Source: Allobosea sp. AAP35 (GTDB lineage Bacteria > Pseudomonadota > Alphaproteobacteria > Rhizobiales > Beijerinckiaceae). From it: a DNA stretch of 64,000 bases. Below are positions 17,701-25,631 of this stretch, piece after piece (within the stretch, counting starts at the first letter, position 1; the number at the start of each line of letters is the position of its first letter). The position numbers and the translations under genes were made by a program. The notes beneath the pieces were generated by a model. The model was not told the origin of the DNA and did not search any database. It was given only the letters and a program-made list of their open reading frames with translations. The DNA is taken from NCBI RefSeq assembly GCF_001295925.1, contig NZ_LJHQ01000050.1, forward strand, positions 56,495 through 120,494, written 5' to 3'.

Positions 17701-19269
17701 TCACAGCCTCGCGTTCTTCACGCCCAGCTTCTCGGCGATATGTTTCCAGATCTGCCGCAGACGATGCACGTGCAGATCATCGATCATCGTCGCGACCATG
17801 TGCTGAGTTTCGACAACGGAGGGCTTGGCGCGCGCGCCATTCCGGCCCGCGCTGATGGCCTGTCCCAGAAGCATCCTGTCACGCATGGTCTTGTCGCGGT
17901 TGCTGTCCTGCACCAGCACCTCCCCGATGGCGAGAATGACGTCATCGGCAGCGGTTGGGGGCGGCGAGCTCCCCGGCGGAACCGGCGGATCGGGCACATG
18001 CGGCATCACCGCCCGCTCGAGATCGAAGATCGTGCGGATGTTCATGGTCTTGAGCAGCAGGAACCGGTCGGGCCCTGTCACAGTGCAGAGCTGGGCCTGA
18101 GCGACCCAATCGATCGTCTGATAGATGCCGTACGGGCTTTCGATGTGCAGCATAATCGGGTTGGCGGCTGCGAGATTTTGCACGTCGAAGATATTGGCCT
18201 CCTCGAGCCGGAAGGCGATGAAGCTGTCGATGCCGTCGATGATCGTCAGCGGCACCTGCTTGGTATGCGATTCCAGTTCGTTGTAACGCTCCTTGAAGGT
18301 GAAACCGCTCTTCTGCAGCACGTATTGCAGCGCGGCATCCGGAACGAAGCCGAGAGCAAAGGCGACGATCAGCCAGATCGACCTGACCCCCAGTGTCGGG
18401 TCCGTGCCGAGAGGCGGCGGCGATGTTGCTGGGATCGAAGGTGCGCCCGACACCTGTCTGACGGCATCCGCGGCGCCTGCCGCAAATCCAATGATCTCCT
18501 CGCCGGTCGGAAACACGCGATAGATCACGACCGCCAGCAGCATCGACAGCAGAATATGTGCGAAGGCGCGCAGGAAGGTGATCGGCGACAGATCGAAAAC
18601 CGCCACGGCGCGCAGAAGCAGCCGCAGCGTGTAGACGAAGGCGCCGGAGAAGGCGACGGCTGCCACCGTCACGACATTGACGTGCAGGACGCGAAACGCG
18701 TCGCTGTTGGTGATGATGCGCAGATCGCTGCCACCGAGCCCCAGAATGCTCGGCCACAGCCATGATCCCACGGCATGGCGTGAATCGAGATTGATCACCT
18801 CGACCAGAGGCGCGAGCAGCAGGAAGACGCCAAAGCCAGCCAGGACCATATAGGGCAAGGCGCAGATCAGCAGCATCCAGTCGGCATGCAGCATCATCGG
18901 AAAGCGCGGAACGTCGCTCAAGGCGGGTTCGTTGCCGTCCTTCATATCGAGATCGGCGAAATACTTGCCCTTGACGAATTCGAACGAGACATTGGCGTCC
19001 GTATAGGCGGCGCCACGCGTCTCCGGCGTCACGCCCACGAACTGGAAGCTGCGTGCGAACAGCTCGATCAGCTTGATGCGGTTCAACCTGATCTGGTGGC
19101 GGATCGCGATCAACGTGATCGGCGTGATCAACGCGAGGAACACCATCGCCCAGATCGCGAGATAAAGCTGGCGCTTGCCGCCGATCGAGGCCTGCAACGC
19201 AAGCGCCGCCAACAGCAGCGCCAAAAAGAAGATCAGGATTCCCAAAGCCCCTTTGACTGTTTGATGCAT
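17701..19269 (-). CDS. Unrecognised multi-pass membrane protein with a SAM-like/HhH-type C-terminal region
   Basis: I do not recognise this 522-residue protein. It begins with two hydrophobic helices (about 7-28 and 35-57). Further membrane segments follow at about 130-155, 200-220, 235-252 and 300-320. The C-terminal cytosolic half contains FRLEEANIFDVQNLAAANPI and, later, LLLKTMNIRTIFDLERAV. These recall the 'L..AGI.T..DLA.A' helix-hairpin-helix/SAM-like repeats seen in DUF4332-type proteins. A Pro-rich linker and a basic tail end the protein. It is divergent from pirin, with a shared AT-rich region containing an inverted repeat. No function can be assigned. Confidence 0.7.
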   Translation of the reverse strand: MHQTVKGALGILIFFLALLLAALALQASIGGKRQLYLAIWAMVFLALITPITLIAIRHQIRLNRIKLIELFARSFQFVGVTPETRGAAYTDANVSFEFVKGKYFADLDMKDGNEPALSDVPRFPMMLHADWMLLICALPYMVLAGFGVFLLLAPLVEVINLDSRHAVGSWLWPSILGLGGSDLRIITNSDAFRVLHVNVVTVAAVAFSGAFVYTLRLLLRAVAVFDLSPITFLRAFAHILLSMLLAVVIYRVFPTGEEIIGFAAGAADAVRQVSGAPSIPATSPPPLGTDPTLGVRSIWLIVAFALGFVPDAALQYVLQKSGFTFKERYNELESHTKQVPLTIIDGIDSFIAFRLEEANIFDVQNLAAANPIMLHIESPYGIYQTIDWVAQAQLCTVTGPDRFLLLKTMNIRTIFDLERAVMPHVPDPPVPPGSSPPPTAADDVILAIGEVLVQDSNRDKTMRDRMLLGQAISAGRNGARAKPSVVETQHMVATMIDDLHVHRLRQIWKHIAEKLGVKNARL

Positions 19270-19345
19270 GGCGTCCCCCCGTCCTCAACCGGCCCATGGC
19301 CGATGCCTTCAGCGCCGATCGGCAAGGCATCTCACCACGCGATAG

Positions 19346-19373
19346 AAGATTGTTCAATAGTTTTTACAATCTT
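19346..19373. promoter_or_regulatory. Inverted repeat in the divergent pirin/membrane-protein promoter region
   Basis: Perfect 8-bp arms AAGATTGT/ACAATCTT with a 12-base AT-rich spacer lie between the two divergent genes. They could be an operator overlapping one or both promoters. The sequence does not identify the binding protein. Confidence 0.45.
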
Positions 19374-19465
19374 AGGTTGCAGTCTTCAGCAGATGCGCTG
19401 GAGAGGTCTTGCTTGAGGCCCGCACTGCCGGCAGGCTGCGGTCAAAGGCACCGAGGACCACCGCC

Positions 19466-20386
19466 ATGTCGCAACTGCCCGCCGAAGACCCTGTCCTGGG
19501 CGATCCCCGCTCCTGCGAGGCGATCGAGCAGGTGATCGTGCCGCGCGCGCATGATCTCGGCGGTTTTTCGGTGCGCCGCGCCCTGCCCTCGATCGGGCGC
19601 AAGATGGTCGGCCCCTTCATCTTCTTCGACCAGATGGGGCCGGCCGAGTTCCTGCTGGGGCAAGGCATCGATGTCCGGCCGCACCCGCATATCGGGCTCT
19701 CGACGGTGACCTATCTGTTCGACGGCGAGATCATGCATCGCGACTCGCTGGGCACCGAACTCGCGATCCGACCCGGCGCGGTCAATCTGATGACGGCGGG
19801 GCGCGGTATCGTTCATTCCGAGCGGACCGGGCTGGAAGAGCGCCAGAAGCCGCCGAAGCTCTTCGGCATCCAGGCCTGGCTCGCCCTGCCGAAGTCGCAT
19901 GAGGAAACCGCGCCGGAATTCATCCATCATGCGGCGCCCGAACTGCCCAGGATCGTCGAAGGCGGCAAGCGCATCAGCCTGATCATGGGGTCGGCCTATG
20001 GCCAGACCTCGCCGGTCCAGTTCCCATGGGACGCGCTCTATGCCGAAGCCGTGCTGTCGCCGGGCGCGATCCTGCCGCTCGACGCCGATTATGACGAGCG
20101 CGCGGTCTACATCGTCTCCGGCAAGATCGACATCGCCGGCGACGAATTCGGCGCCGGGCAGTTGCTCATCTTCAAGCCGGGCGACCGGATCTCGATCCTC
20201 GGCATCGACCAGAGCCGGTTGATGATCGTCGGCGGCGAGCCGATGGACGGGCCGCGCCATATCTGGTGGAACTTCGTCTCGTCCTCGAAGGAGCGCATCG
20301 ACCAGGCCAAGGCGGAATGGAAGGCCGGGCGCTTCGACACGGTGCCCGGCGACGAGGCCGAGTTCATTCCGCTGCCTGAGGGGTAA
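19466..20386 (+). CDS. Pirin family protein
   Basis: A cupin-fold, metal-binding pirin of 306 residues, starting at MSQLPAEDPV; 19 upstream in-frame codons are unconserved. The N-terminal cupin has RPHPHIGLSTVTYLFDGEI with His73 and His75, and GRGIVHSER with His117 and Glu119, the four ligands of the pirin iron site. Bacterial pirins can act as quercetinases or as redox-linked regulators of central metabolism, and the sequence does not choose between these. It is a single gene, divergent from the unrecognised membrane protein. Confidence 0.9.
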   Translation: MSQLPAEDPVLGDPRSCEAIEQVIVPRAHDLGGFSVRRALPSIGRKMVGPFIFFDQMGPAEFLLGQGIDVRPHPHIGLSTVTYLFDGEIMHRDSLGTELAIRPGAVNLMTAGRGIVHSERTGLEERQKPPKLFGIQAWLALPKSHEETAPEFIHHAAPELPRIVEGGKRISLIMGSAYGQTSPVQFPWDALYAEAVLSPGAILPLDADYDERAVYIVSGKIDIAGDEFGAGQLLIFKPGDRISILGIDQSRLMIVGGEPMDGPRHIWWNFVSSSKERIDQAKAEWKAGRFDTVPGDEAEFIPLPEG

Positions 20387-20418
20387 CAGCGTTCCAACGT
20401 CTGAGAAACTTGCCCAGG

Positions 20419-20436
20419 CGTAGCTTTTAAGCTACG
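20419..20436. promoter_or_regulatory. Palindromic operator candidate at the first toxin-antitoxin promoter
   Basis: CGTAGCTTTTAAGCTACG has 8-bp arms around a TT spacer and ends 8 bp before the toxin ATG. A TTGCCC at 20410-20415 is a possible -35 element. It is placed where the HTH antitoxin of such modules normally autoregulates. Confidence 0.65.
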
Positions 20437-20444
20437 AGAACACC

Positions 20445-20750
20445 ATGCAGCTCGAAGTGCTCGCACCATATGAAGCGTGGGTTGCGGGACTTCGCGACAA
20501 ACGTTTACGGGCCAAGATTGCAGTACGGCTGTTTCGGTTGGCCAACGGCAATCCCGGAGACCATCGCAATCTGACGGGCGGCATCAGCGAGTTGCGGATC
20601 GATTTCGGGCCGGGATACCGCATCTACTATGCCCGGCGCGGCGATCTGCTGATCCTGTTGCTGGGCGGGGGCGACAAGTCCACGCAGCATGACGACATCA
20701 GGCGGGCTTCCTCGACACTGAAGGGATGGGACCATGACCATCAACCTTGA
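20445..20750 (+). CDS. RelE/ParE-superfamily toxin (addiction-module killer protein, HigB-like)
   Basis: A 101-residue basic protein of the RelE/ParE fold, expected to be a ribosome-dependent mRNA interferase. Helices RDKRLRAKIAVRLFRLANGN are followed by GISELRIDFGPGYRIYYARR and LILLLGGGDKSTQ, the conserved beta-sheet with catalytic basic residues. Its end overlaps the antitoxin start by 17 bp, giving the toxin-first order typical of this subfamily. An 18-bp palindrome sits directly in front of it. Confidence 0.88.
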   Translation: MQLEVLAPYEAWVAGLRDKRLRAKIAVRLFRLANGNPGDHRNLTGGISELRIDFGPGYRIYYARRGDLLILLLGGGDKSTQHDDIRRASSTLKGWDHDHQP

Positions 20751-21042
20751 CCACGTCTCACGACCCTACGACATCGCGGAATTGGTTGCCGATCCCGAGG
20801 TCGCGCAAGGCTTTCTCGACGAGATCATCGCGGGCGGCGATCCGCAGGAAATCGCCGAGGCAATCGGGATCGTCGCGCGCGCGCAGGGCATGACCACGCT
20901 TGCGAAAGAGGCGGGGATGTCGCGCGAGTCGCTTTACCGCGCCCTGAGTGCCAACGGAAATCCGACATTGAGCACATTGCTCGTCGTCCTCAAGGCCATG
21001 GGCTTCAAGCTCAGCGGCGTCGAGCGCATCAGCCCGGCGTAG
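20734..21042 (+). CDS. HTH antitoxin of the RelE-type module (addiction-module antidote protein)
   Basis: A 102-residue partner of the upstream toxin. The XRE-like HTH is TTLAKEAGMSRESLYRALSA followed by NPTLSTLLVVLKAMG, characteristic of the addiction-module antidote family. It should neutralise the toxin and repress the promoter through the palindrome at 20419-20436. Its 3' end overlaps the convergent MFS gene by 14 bp, so the two convergent transcripts share their ends. Confidence 0.88.
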   Translation: MTINLDHVSRPYDIAELVADPEVAQGFLDEIIAGGDPQEIAEAIGIVARAQGMTTLAKEAGMSRESLYRALSANGNPTLSTLLVVLKAMGFKLSGVERISPA

Positions 21043-22276
21043 CCGGAACGCCTGATCGGCCCCGCGCCGCAGGTTCCCCCCCCTCCGGCATCGCCCTCAG
21101 CCTGGGCATGCTCGAGGCCAGGATCGCCAACGTCGAGAGGGCGAAGAAGCCGATCGGCAGCGCCATCGCCGCCTGCAACCCGAACCATTCGCCGGCGAAG
21201 CCGCCGGCCAGCGCGCCGAGCGGGCGCATGCCGTACATCGCGGTGGTCAGCGTCGCGCTGACGCGGCCGAGCAGGGCCGGCGGCGTCACCGCCTGGCGCA
21301 GGCTGGTCTGGGTGATGAACCAGAGGATCGGGCCGAAACCCAGGAGCAGGAAGGCGAGCCCGAGCGCGACGACGCCGAGCGCGGGTGGCGCCAGGGTCAG
21401 GGCCGCGACCCCGACAAGCGAGACGGCGGGGCCGAAGATCAGCAGGGCCCCGGTCGGCAGCCGAGCAATCAGCGTCGGCCCCATGAGGGCCGCTGCGATG
21501 GAGCCGATGCCGGCGATCGAGGAGGCCAGCCCGATAGCGGCCGGCTCCAGCAGCAGCACGCGCGCCGCATAGGGAACGAACAGCGCCAGAAAGGCGAAGA
21601 AAGCGAGGTTCCAGGCGATGGCGCAAAGCGCGATCGGCCTGAGATAGGGATGGCGCGCGACGAAGGCGCCGCCCTCGGCGATGGCGCGATGCAGCGGCAG
21701 TCTCGGCTGCGGCGCAGGCGCTGCGCCCGGGAGCCGCCCTGCAGCAACCAGAATGACGGCGCCCACAACCGCGCAGAGCAGCAGACCGAGCGGCCCGACG
21801 CCATGCGCCACCGCCCCGCCGGCGATCAGCGGCGACGCGAAGCTCAGCACCGCGCGGCCGAGTTCGAGGCGCCCGTTGGCGCGCGGCAGATCGCCGACCG
21901 CGACCATTCGCGGCAGCAGCACGAATATCGCCAAAGCGATGGTGACCGGCCCAGCCGCCGCGACAAAGGCCGAGGCGGCAAGCCCCGCGCCCACGAGGCC
22001 GAAGCCGAGCAGTGCCGAACCGGCGAGCGAGCCCGCCAGCATCAGCCCACCGCCAAGCCGGATCAGCGCACGTGGCGCGACACGGTCGGCGAAGACCCCG
22101 GCCGGCAGCGAGATCAGGAGCCAGGCGGCCGACTGCGCCGCGACCAGCAGTCCAACAAGGCGCGGGCTTGCGCCGCCCTGGGTGGCTGCAAGCGAAATCG
22201 TGTCGAGCGCCAGCTTGTCGGCAAATTGCGCGAGAACGCCCGTGACAAGCAGGGCGACCGGGAGCGGGGATGGCAT
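21029..22276 (-). CDS. Major facilitator superfamily transporter
   Basis: A 415-residue inner-membrane carrier with about 12 hydrophobic helices. The loop 2-3 MFS motif is seen as GVFADRVAPRALIRLGG (about 60-76). The two six-helix halves are split by a loop near residue 195. It resembles the enterobactin-exporter-like/MFS_3 drug efflux group, but the substrate cannot be predicted. It is a single gene, with its stop overlapping the antitoxin on the other strand. Confidence 0.85.
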   Translation of the reverse strand: MPSPLPVALLVTGVLAQFADKLALDTISLAATQGGASPRLVGLLVAAQSAAWLLISLPAGVFADRVAPRALIRLGGGLMLAGSLAGSALLGFGLVGAGLAASAFVAAAGPVTIALAIFVLLPRMVAVGDLPRANGRLELGRAVLSFASPLIAGGAVAHGVGPLGLLLCAVVGAVILVAAGRLPGAAPAPQPRLPLHRAIAEGGAFVARHPYLRPIALCAIAWNLAFFAFLALFVPYAARVLLLEPAAIGLASSIAGIGSIAAALMGPTLIARLPTGALLIFGPAVSLVGVAALTLAPPALGVVALGLAFLLLGFGPILWFITQTSLRQAVTPPALLGRVSATLTTAMYGMRPLGALAGGFAGEWFGLQAAMALPIGFFALSTLAILASSMPRLRAMPEGGEPAARGRSGVPATPG

Positions 22277-22389
22277 GGGCGGGTTCCGACCTTCAGGATG
22301 ATTCCAGAGGTCTCATCCCGCCAGCGCCGAACCCACCCGATTCCTGGCTCGTGACGACGAGCCGATGCCGGTCCGGCGCGCGAGCGCGC

Positions 22390-23802
22390 TCACGCCACCA
22401 TCGGCGGAACCCTAAGGTGATGATCGGTCGCCTGTTGCAGGGCGTAACCGATGCGCAGCGCCATTGCCTCCTCATAGCCCTGGCAGCAGATCTGCAGGGA
22501 GAGCGGCAGCCCCGCGGCGGTGAAGCCGTTGGGCAGCGAGAGCGCGCACATATCGAGGAAGTTGCCGAAGCGGGTGAAGCGCGAGGGCATCACCGCCTGA
22601 TCGACTTCGTCGAGCCGGATCGCCGGCATTGCCGTGCTCGGCGTCAGCAGGGCGTCGATGCCGGCCATGCCCGCCGCCATCTGGCGCTTGCATTCGACCT
22701 GCCGGCGCTTGGTGGCGAGATAAGCCTGAGCGGAGACGCCTCGGCCGCCGAGCACGCGCGCACGGACGGCATCATCCAGGAGCGCGCCGGCATCCTCGGC
22801 CAAGGCACCGTCGTTAAAATAGGCTTCTGCCTCAAGGATCGCCTGGGCCGAGAGGAAATCGGCGAAGGCGAAGGGCAGCGTCACGTCGACGATGTCGGCT
22901 CCGAGCCCGGCCAATGTCGCCAGCGAACGATCATAGGCGGCGAGGATATCGGCATCGACACCTGCGCGTTCGGAGGCCGGCATGCGCGCCAGCCGTAAGC
23001 CGCGCACGCCGCGCTTCAGTGTCGGCATCGGATCGACCGGCAGGATGCCGCGCGTGTTGGGATCGAGCGGATCGGGTCCCTGCAGAACGTTATAGAGCAG
23101 GGCGACGTCCATCACGTCGCGCGCCATCGGGCCGGGCGTGTCGAGCGATGTCGAGAGCGGCAGGACGCCATGCACGGAGACGCGGCCGATCGTGACCTTG
23201 AGCCCGGTCAAGCCGCAGAACGAGGCCGGCAGGCGCACCGAGCCGCCGGTATCCGTGCCGATCGCCCAGGGCGCGAGCCGGGCCGCCACCGCAACGCCCG
23301 AGCCGTTGCTGGAGCCGCCGGGCGTGCGCGCATGAACCGGATCCCAGGGGTTCCATGGGGTCCCCATATGCTGGTTCGTGCCCCAGCCGCCGAAGGCGAA
23401 CTCGACGGTGTGGGTCTTGCCGAGCACGATCATGCCCTGCGCGATCATCCGCTGCGCGATCGTCGCCGTCAGGGTGGAACGGCGCTCGCGCCAGTTGGCG
23501 GAGCCGCCGGTGGTGACGCGGCCCTCCAACTCGACCAGATCCTTCAGCGCGACCGGCACACCGTGGAGCGGGCCGACGGCATGGCCGGATCGGATCGCCT
23601 TGTCCGCCCCTTCCGCCGCGAGCCGTGCATCCGCGCCGTAGACAGACACGAAGGATTGCAGCTTCGGATCGAATCGCTCGATGCGCGCCAGCAGCGCATC
23701 GACGACATCGACCGGCGAAAGCCGTCTGGCCGCGATCTCGCGCGCCAGGACATGGGCCGGCAGCAGCGCGGGATCGGTAATTTGAACGGGGACGTCATTC
23801 AT
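22390..23802 (-). CDS. Amidase (amidase signature family)
   Basis: A Ser-cisSer-Lys hydrolase of about 470 residues that cleaves an amide bond. Numbered from the ATG, Lys87 lies in PVALKDL, the cis-Ser in TPGGSSNGSG (about 160-169) and the nucleophilic Ser188 in IGTDTGGSVRLPAS, so the triad is complete. A GTG at 23811 overlaps the stop of the upstream solute-binding protein gene (GTGA) and is an equally possible start. Coupling to a peptide-type binding protein suggests that the amidase acts on the imported compound. The substrate is unknown. Confidence 0.88.
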   Translation of the reverse strand: MNDVPVQITDPALLPAHVLAREIAARRLSPVDVVDALLARIERFDPKLQSFVSVYGADARLAAEGADKAIRSGHAVGPLHGVPVALKDLVELEGRVTTGGSANWRERRSTLTATIAQRMIAQGMIVLGKTHTVEFAFGGWGTNQHMGTPWNPWDPVHARTPGGSSNGSGVAVAARLAPWAIGTDTGGSVRLPASFCGLTGLKVTIGRVSVHGVLPLSTSLDTPGPMARDVMDVALLYNVLQGPDPLDPNTRGILPVDPMPTLKRGVRGLRLARMPASERAGVDADILAAYDRSLATLAGLGADIVDVTLPFAFADFLSAQAILEAEAYFNDGALAEDAGALLDDAVRARVLGGRGVSAQAYLATKRRQVECKRQMAAGMAGIDALLTPSTAMPAIRLDEVDQAVMPSRFTRFGNFLDMCALSLPNGFTAAGLPLSLQICCQGYEEAMALRIGYALQQATDHHLRVPPMVA

Positions 23803-23807
23803 CGCGG

Positions 23808-25454
23808 TCACTGCATGCTGACGAGCGTCAGATCGACGAACCAGGACTGGGGCGAGATGAAACCCTGGACCTTCTTCGACATGGCGCGCGGGTTGAGATC
23901 ATGGACGATGTAGAGCCAGGGTGGGTTGTCGACCAGCCGCTCATGGGCGGCGGCGGTCGCCTCCGCCACGGCCTTGGGATCGTTTGCCTCTGCAAGCTTG
24001 ACCAAAGCGGTCTCGAACGCGTCGTCCTTCCACTGCGCGAAATTGAAGCCGTTGGGCGGCGCTCCGGCAGCGGCGAAATAGCGGGCCATGACGCTGGGAT
24101 CGGATGAGGGCGAGCTGATGTTCAGCGACATCGCTCCGTTCAGCGCCGGCGCATCGGGCAGAGCGCGCATGCTGTTCAGCAGGATCTGCCATTCCGTGAC
24201 GACGAAATCGACCGTGACGCCGCAGGCCTCCTTGAGATTGGCCTGCATGAACTCGTTCATCGGCAAGGGCGACATCTGGCCTGAGCCGGAGGTGGAGATC
24301 ATCACCTTGAACGACAGCGGCTTCTGGGCGGTGAAGCCGGCCTGCGCCAGCAGCGCCTTGCCCCTGGCGGGGTCGAACCGGTAGCGGTTTACGGGCTTGC
24401 CGAAATCCGGGTCGCTCGCCTTCAGCCAGCCCGAGGCGGGTTCTGCCGTGCCGTTGAGCAGGGAAACGATGGAGTCGCGATCCACGCAATAGTTCAGCGC
24501 CTGCCGGACCCTGACATCCTTGAAGGGGCTGTTGGTCGCGCCGATGTTGAAAAACCACGGCCAGACATGAGGATACGACCCGCTGGTGATCGTGAATCCG
24601 GCCTGTTTCAGCGACGGGATGCCGTCGGCCGGCGGGACCTCGATCCAGTCGACCTGGCCGGAGCGCAGCGCCGCGAGCCGGGCATTCGCCTCAGGGATCG
24701 GCTGGAGAACCACCTTGTCGAGCTTGGCCTTCTTGGTCGCATCCCAATATCCGTCATGGCGGACGAGTTCGACGCGTTCGCGCGGGGCGACGCTGGCGAT
24801 CCGGAACGGCCCGGTGCCGGCCGACCCCTGAGTTCCGACCCTGGCCCAGTCGCGTCCCGCCTTCTCGAAGGATGCGGGCGAGGAGAGCAGGATCAACGCG
24901 GTCATGTACGGAAAATAGGAGGCGGGGCTCGCGGTGGTGATCGCGACCGTCATCTCGTCGATCTTGCGATAGCCGGTCATGATCGGCGCGCGGGCGCGCA
25001 CGATGCCCGCGGCGGGCGGCTCGAACTGGGCAGAGTCCTTGTTGAAGTAACGTTCGAGATTCCAGATCACGGCGTCGGCATCGAACGCCGTGCCATCATG
25101 GAAGGTGACGCCGCGCCGCAAATGAAAGCGCCAGGTTTTGGGATCTTCAGGCACCTGCTCCCAGCGTTCCGCGAGCCCCGGTCGCAGCGGCGCCAGCCGA
25201 TCGGTCGTCGTCAGATCCCACAGCACCAGGCTCTCGAAGACCGGGTAGCCGAGGAAGCGCATGCCCTCGAAGCCGTTATTGGGCATGCCCGTTGTCGTGG
25301 GAATGTCGGAGGCCGTCATCGCCACACGCAAAGTGCCCTGCGCGCGGACCGGATCGCCCATGCCAGCCAAAGCCAAACCCGCCACAGCGAGAGCGCCGGC
25401 GACAGAACGCAGACGGCCGAAGCCGGAACGACAGCGATGTGGATGATGGACCAT
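23808..25454 (-). CDS. ABC transporter substrate-binding protein, family 5 (peptide/nickel type)
   Basis: A periplasmic binding protein of 548 residues, starting at MVHHPHRCRS with a GAGGGGGAAG ribosome binding site upstream. A basic n-region and hydrophobic stretch (about 19-32) end in a cleavable-looking VRAQ site. The SBP_bac_5 domain shows LRPGLAERWEQVPEDPKTWR, FHLRRGVTFHDGT and NYCVDRDSIVSLLNG. It precedes the amidase with overlapping stop and start codons. No permease or ATPase gene is present nearby, so it is an orphan that must use components encoded elsewhere. Confidence 0.9.
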   Translation of the reverse strand: MVHHPHRCRSGFGRLRSVAGALAVAGLALAGMGDPVRAQGTLRVAMTASDIPTTTGMPNNGFEGMRFLGYPVFESLVLWDLTTTDRLAPLRPGLAERWEQVPEDPKTWRFHLRRGVTFHDGTAFDADAVIWNLERYFNKDSAQFEPPAAGIVRARAPIMTGYRKIDEMTVAITTASPASYFPYMTALILLSSPASFEKAGRDWARVGTQGSAGTGPFRIASVAPRERVELVRHDGYWDATKKAKLDKVVLQPIPEANARLAALRSGQVDWIEVPPADGIPSLKQAGFTITSGSYPHVWPWFFNIGATNSPFKDVRVRQALNYCVDRDSIVSLLNGTAEPASGWLKASDPDFGKPVNRYRFDPARGKALLAQAGFTAQKPLSFKVMISTSGSGQMSPLPMNEFMQANLKEACGVTVDFVVTEWQILLNSMRALPDAPALNGAMSLNISSPSSDPSVMARYFAAAGAPPNGFNFAQWKDDAFETALVKLAEANDPKAVAEATAAAHERLVDNPPWLYIVHDLNPRAMSKKVQGFISPQSWFVDLTLVSMQ

Positions 25455-25631
25455 GACAACTTCCCCCTCGACGCGACTGTTGCAGGGCTGAGACCGATTC
25501 GCAGCAAATTGCGGGCCAACCTGCGAGATCGCTTTAGCGCAGGCGCATGACCGCTTGTCGGCAGCGGCGCCCCTTTCGTGCGGCGCTAGTCGCCCTTGTG
25601 CCGCCCGGTCTGGATGCGATAGACCGGGCCC

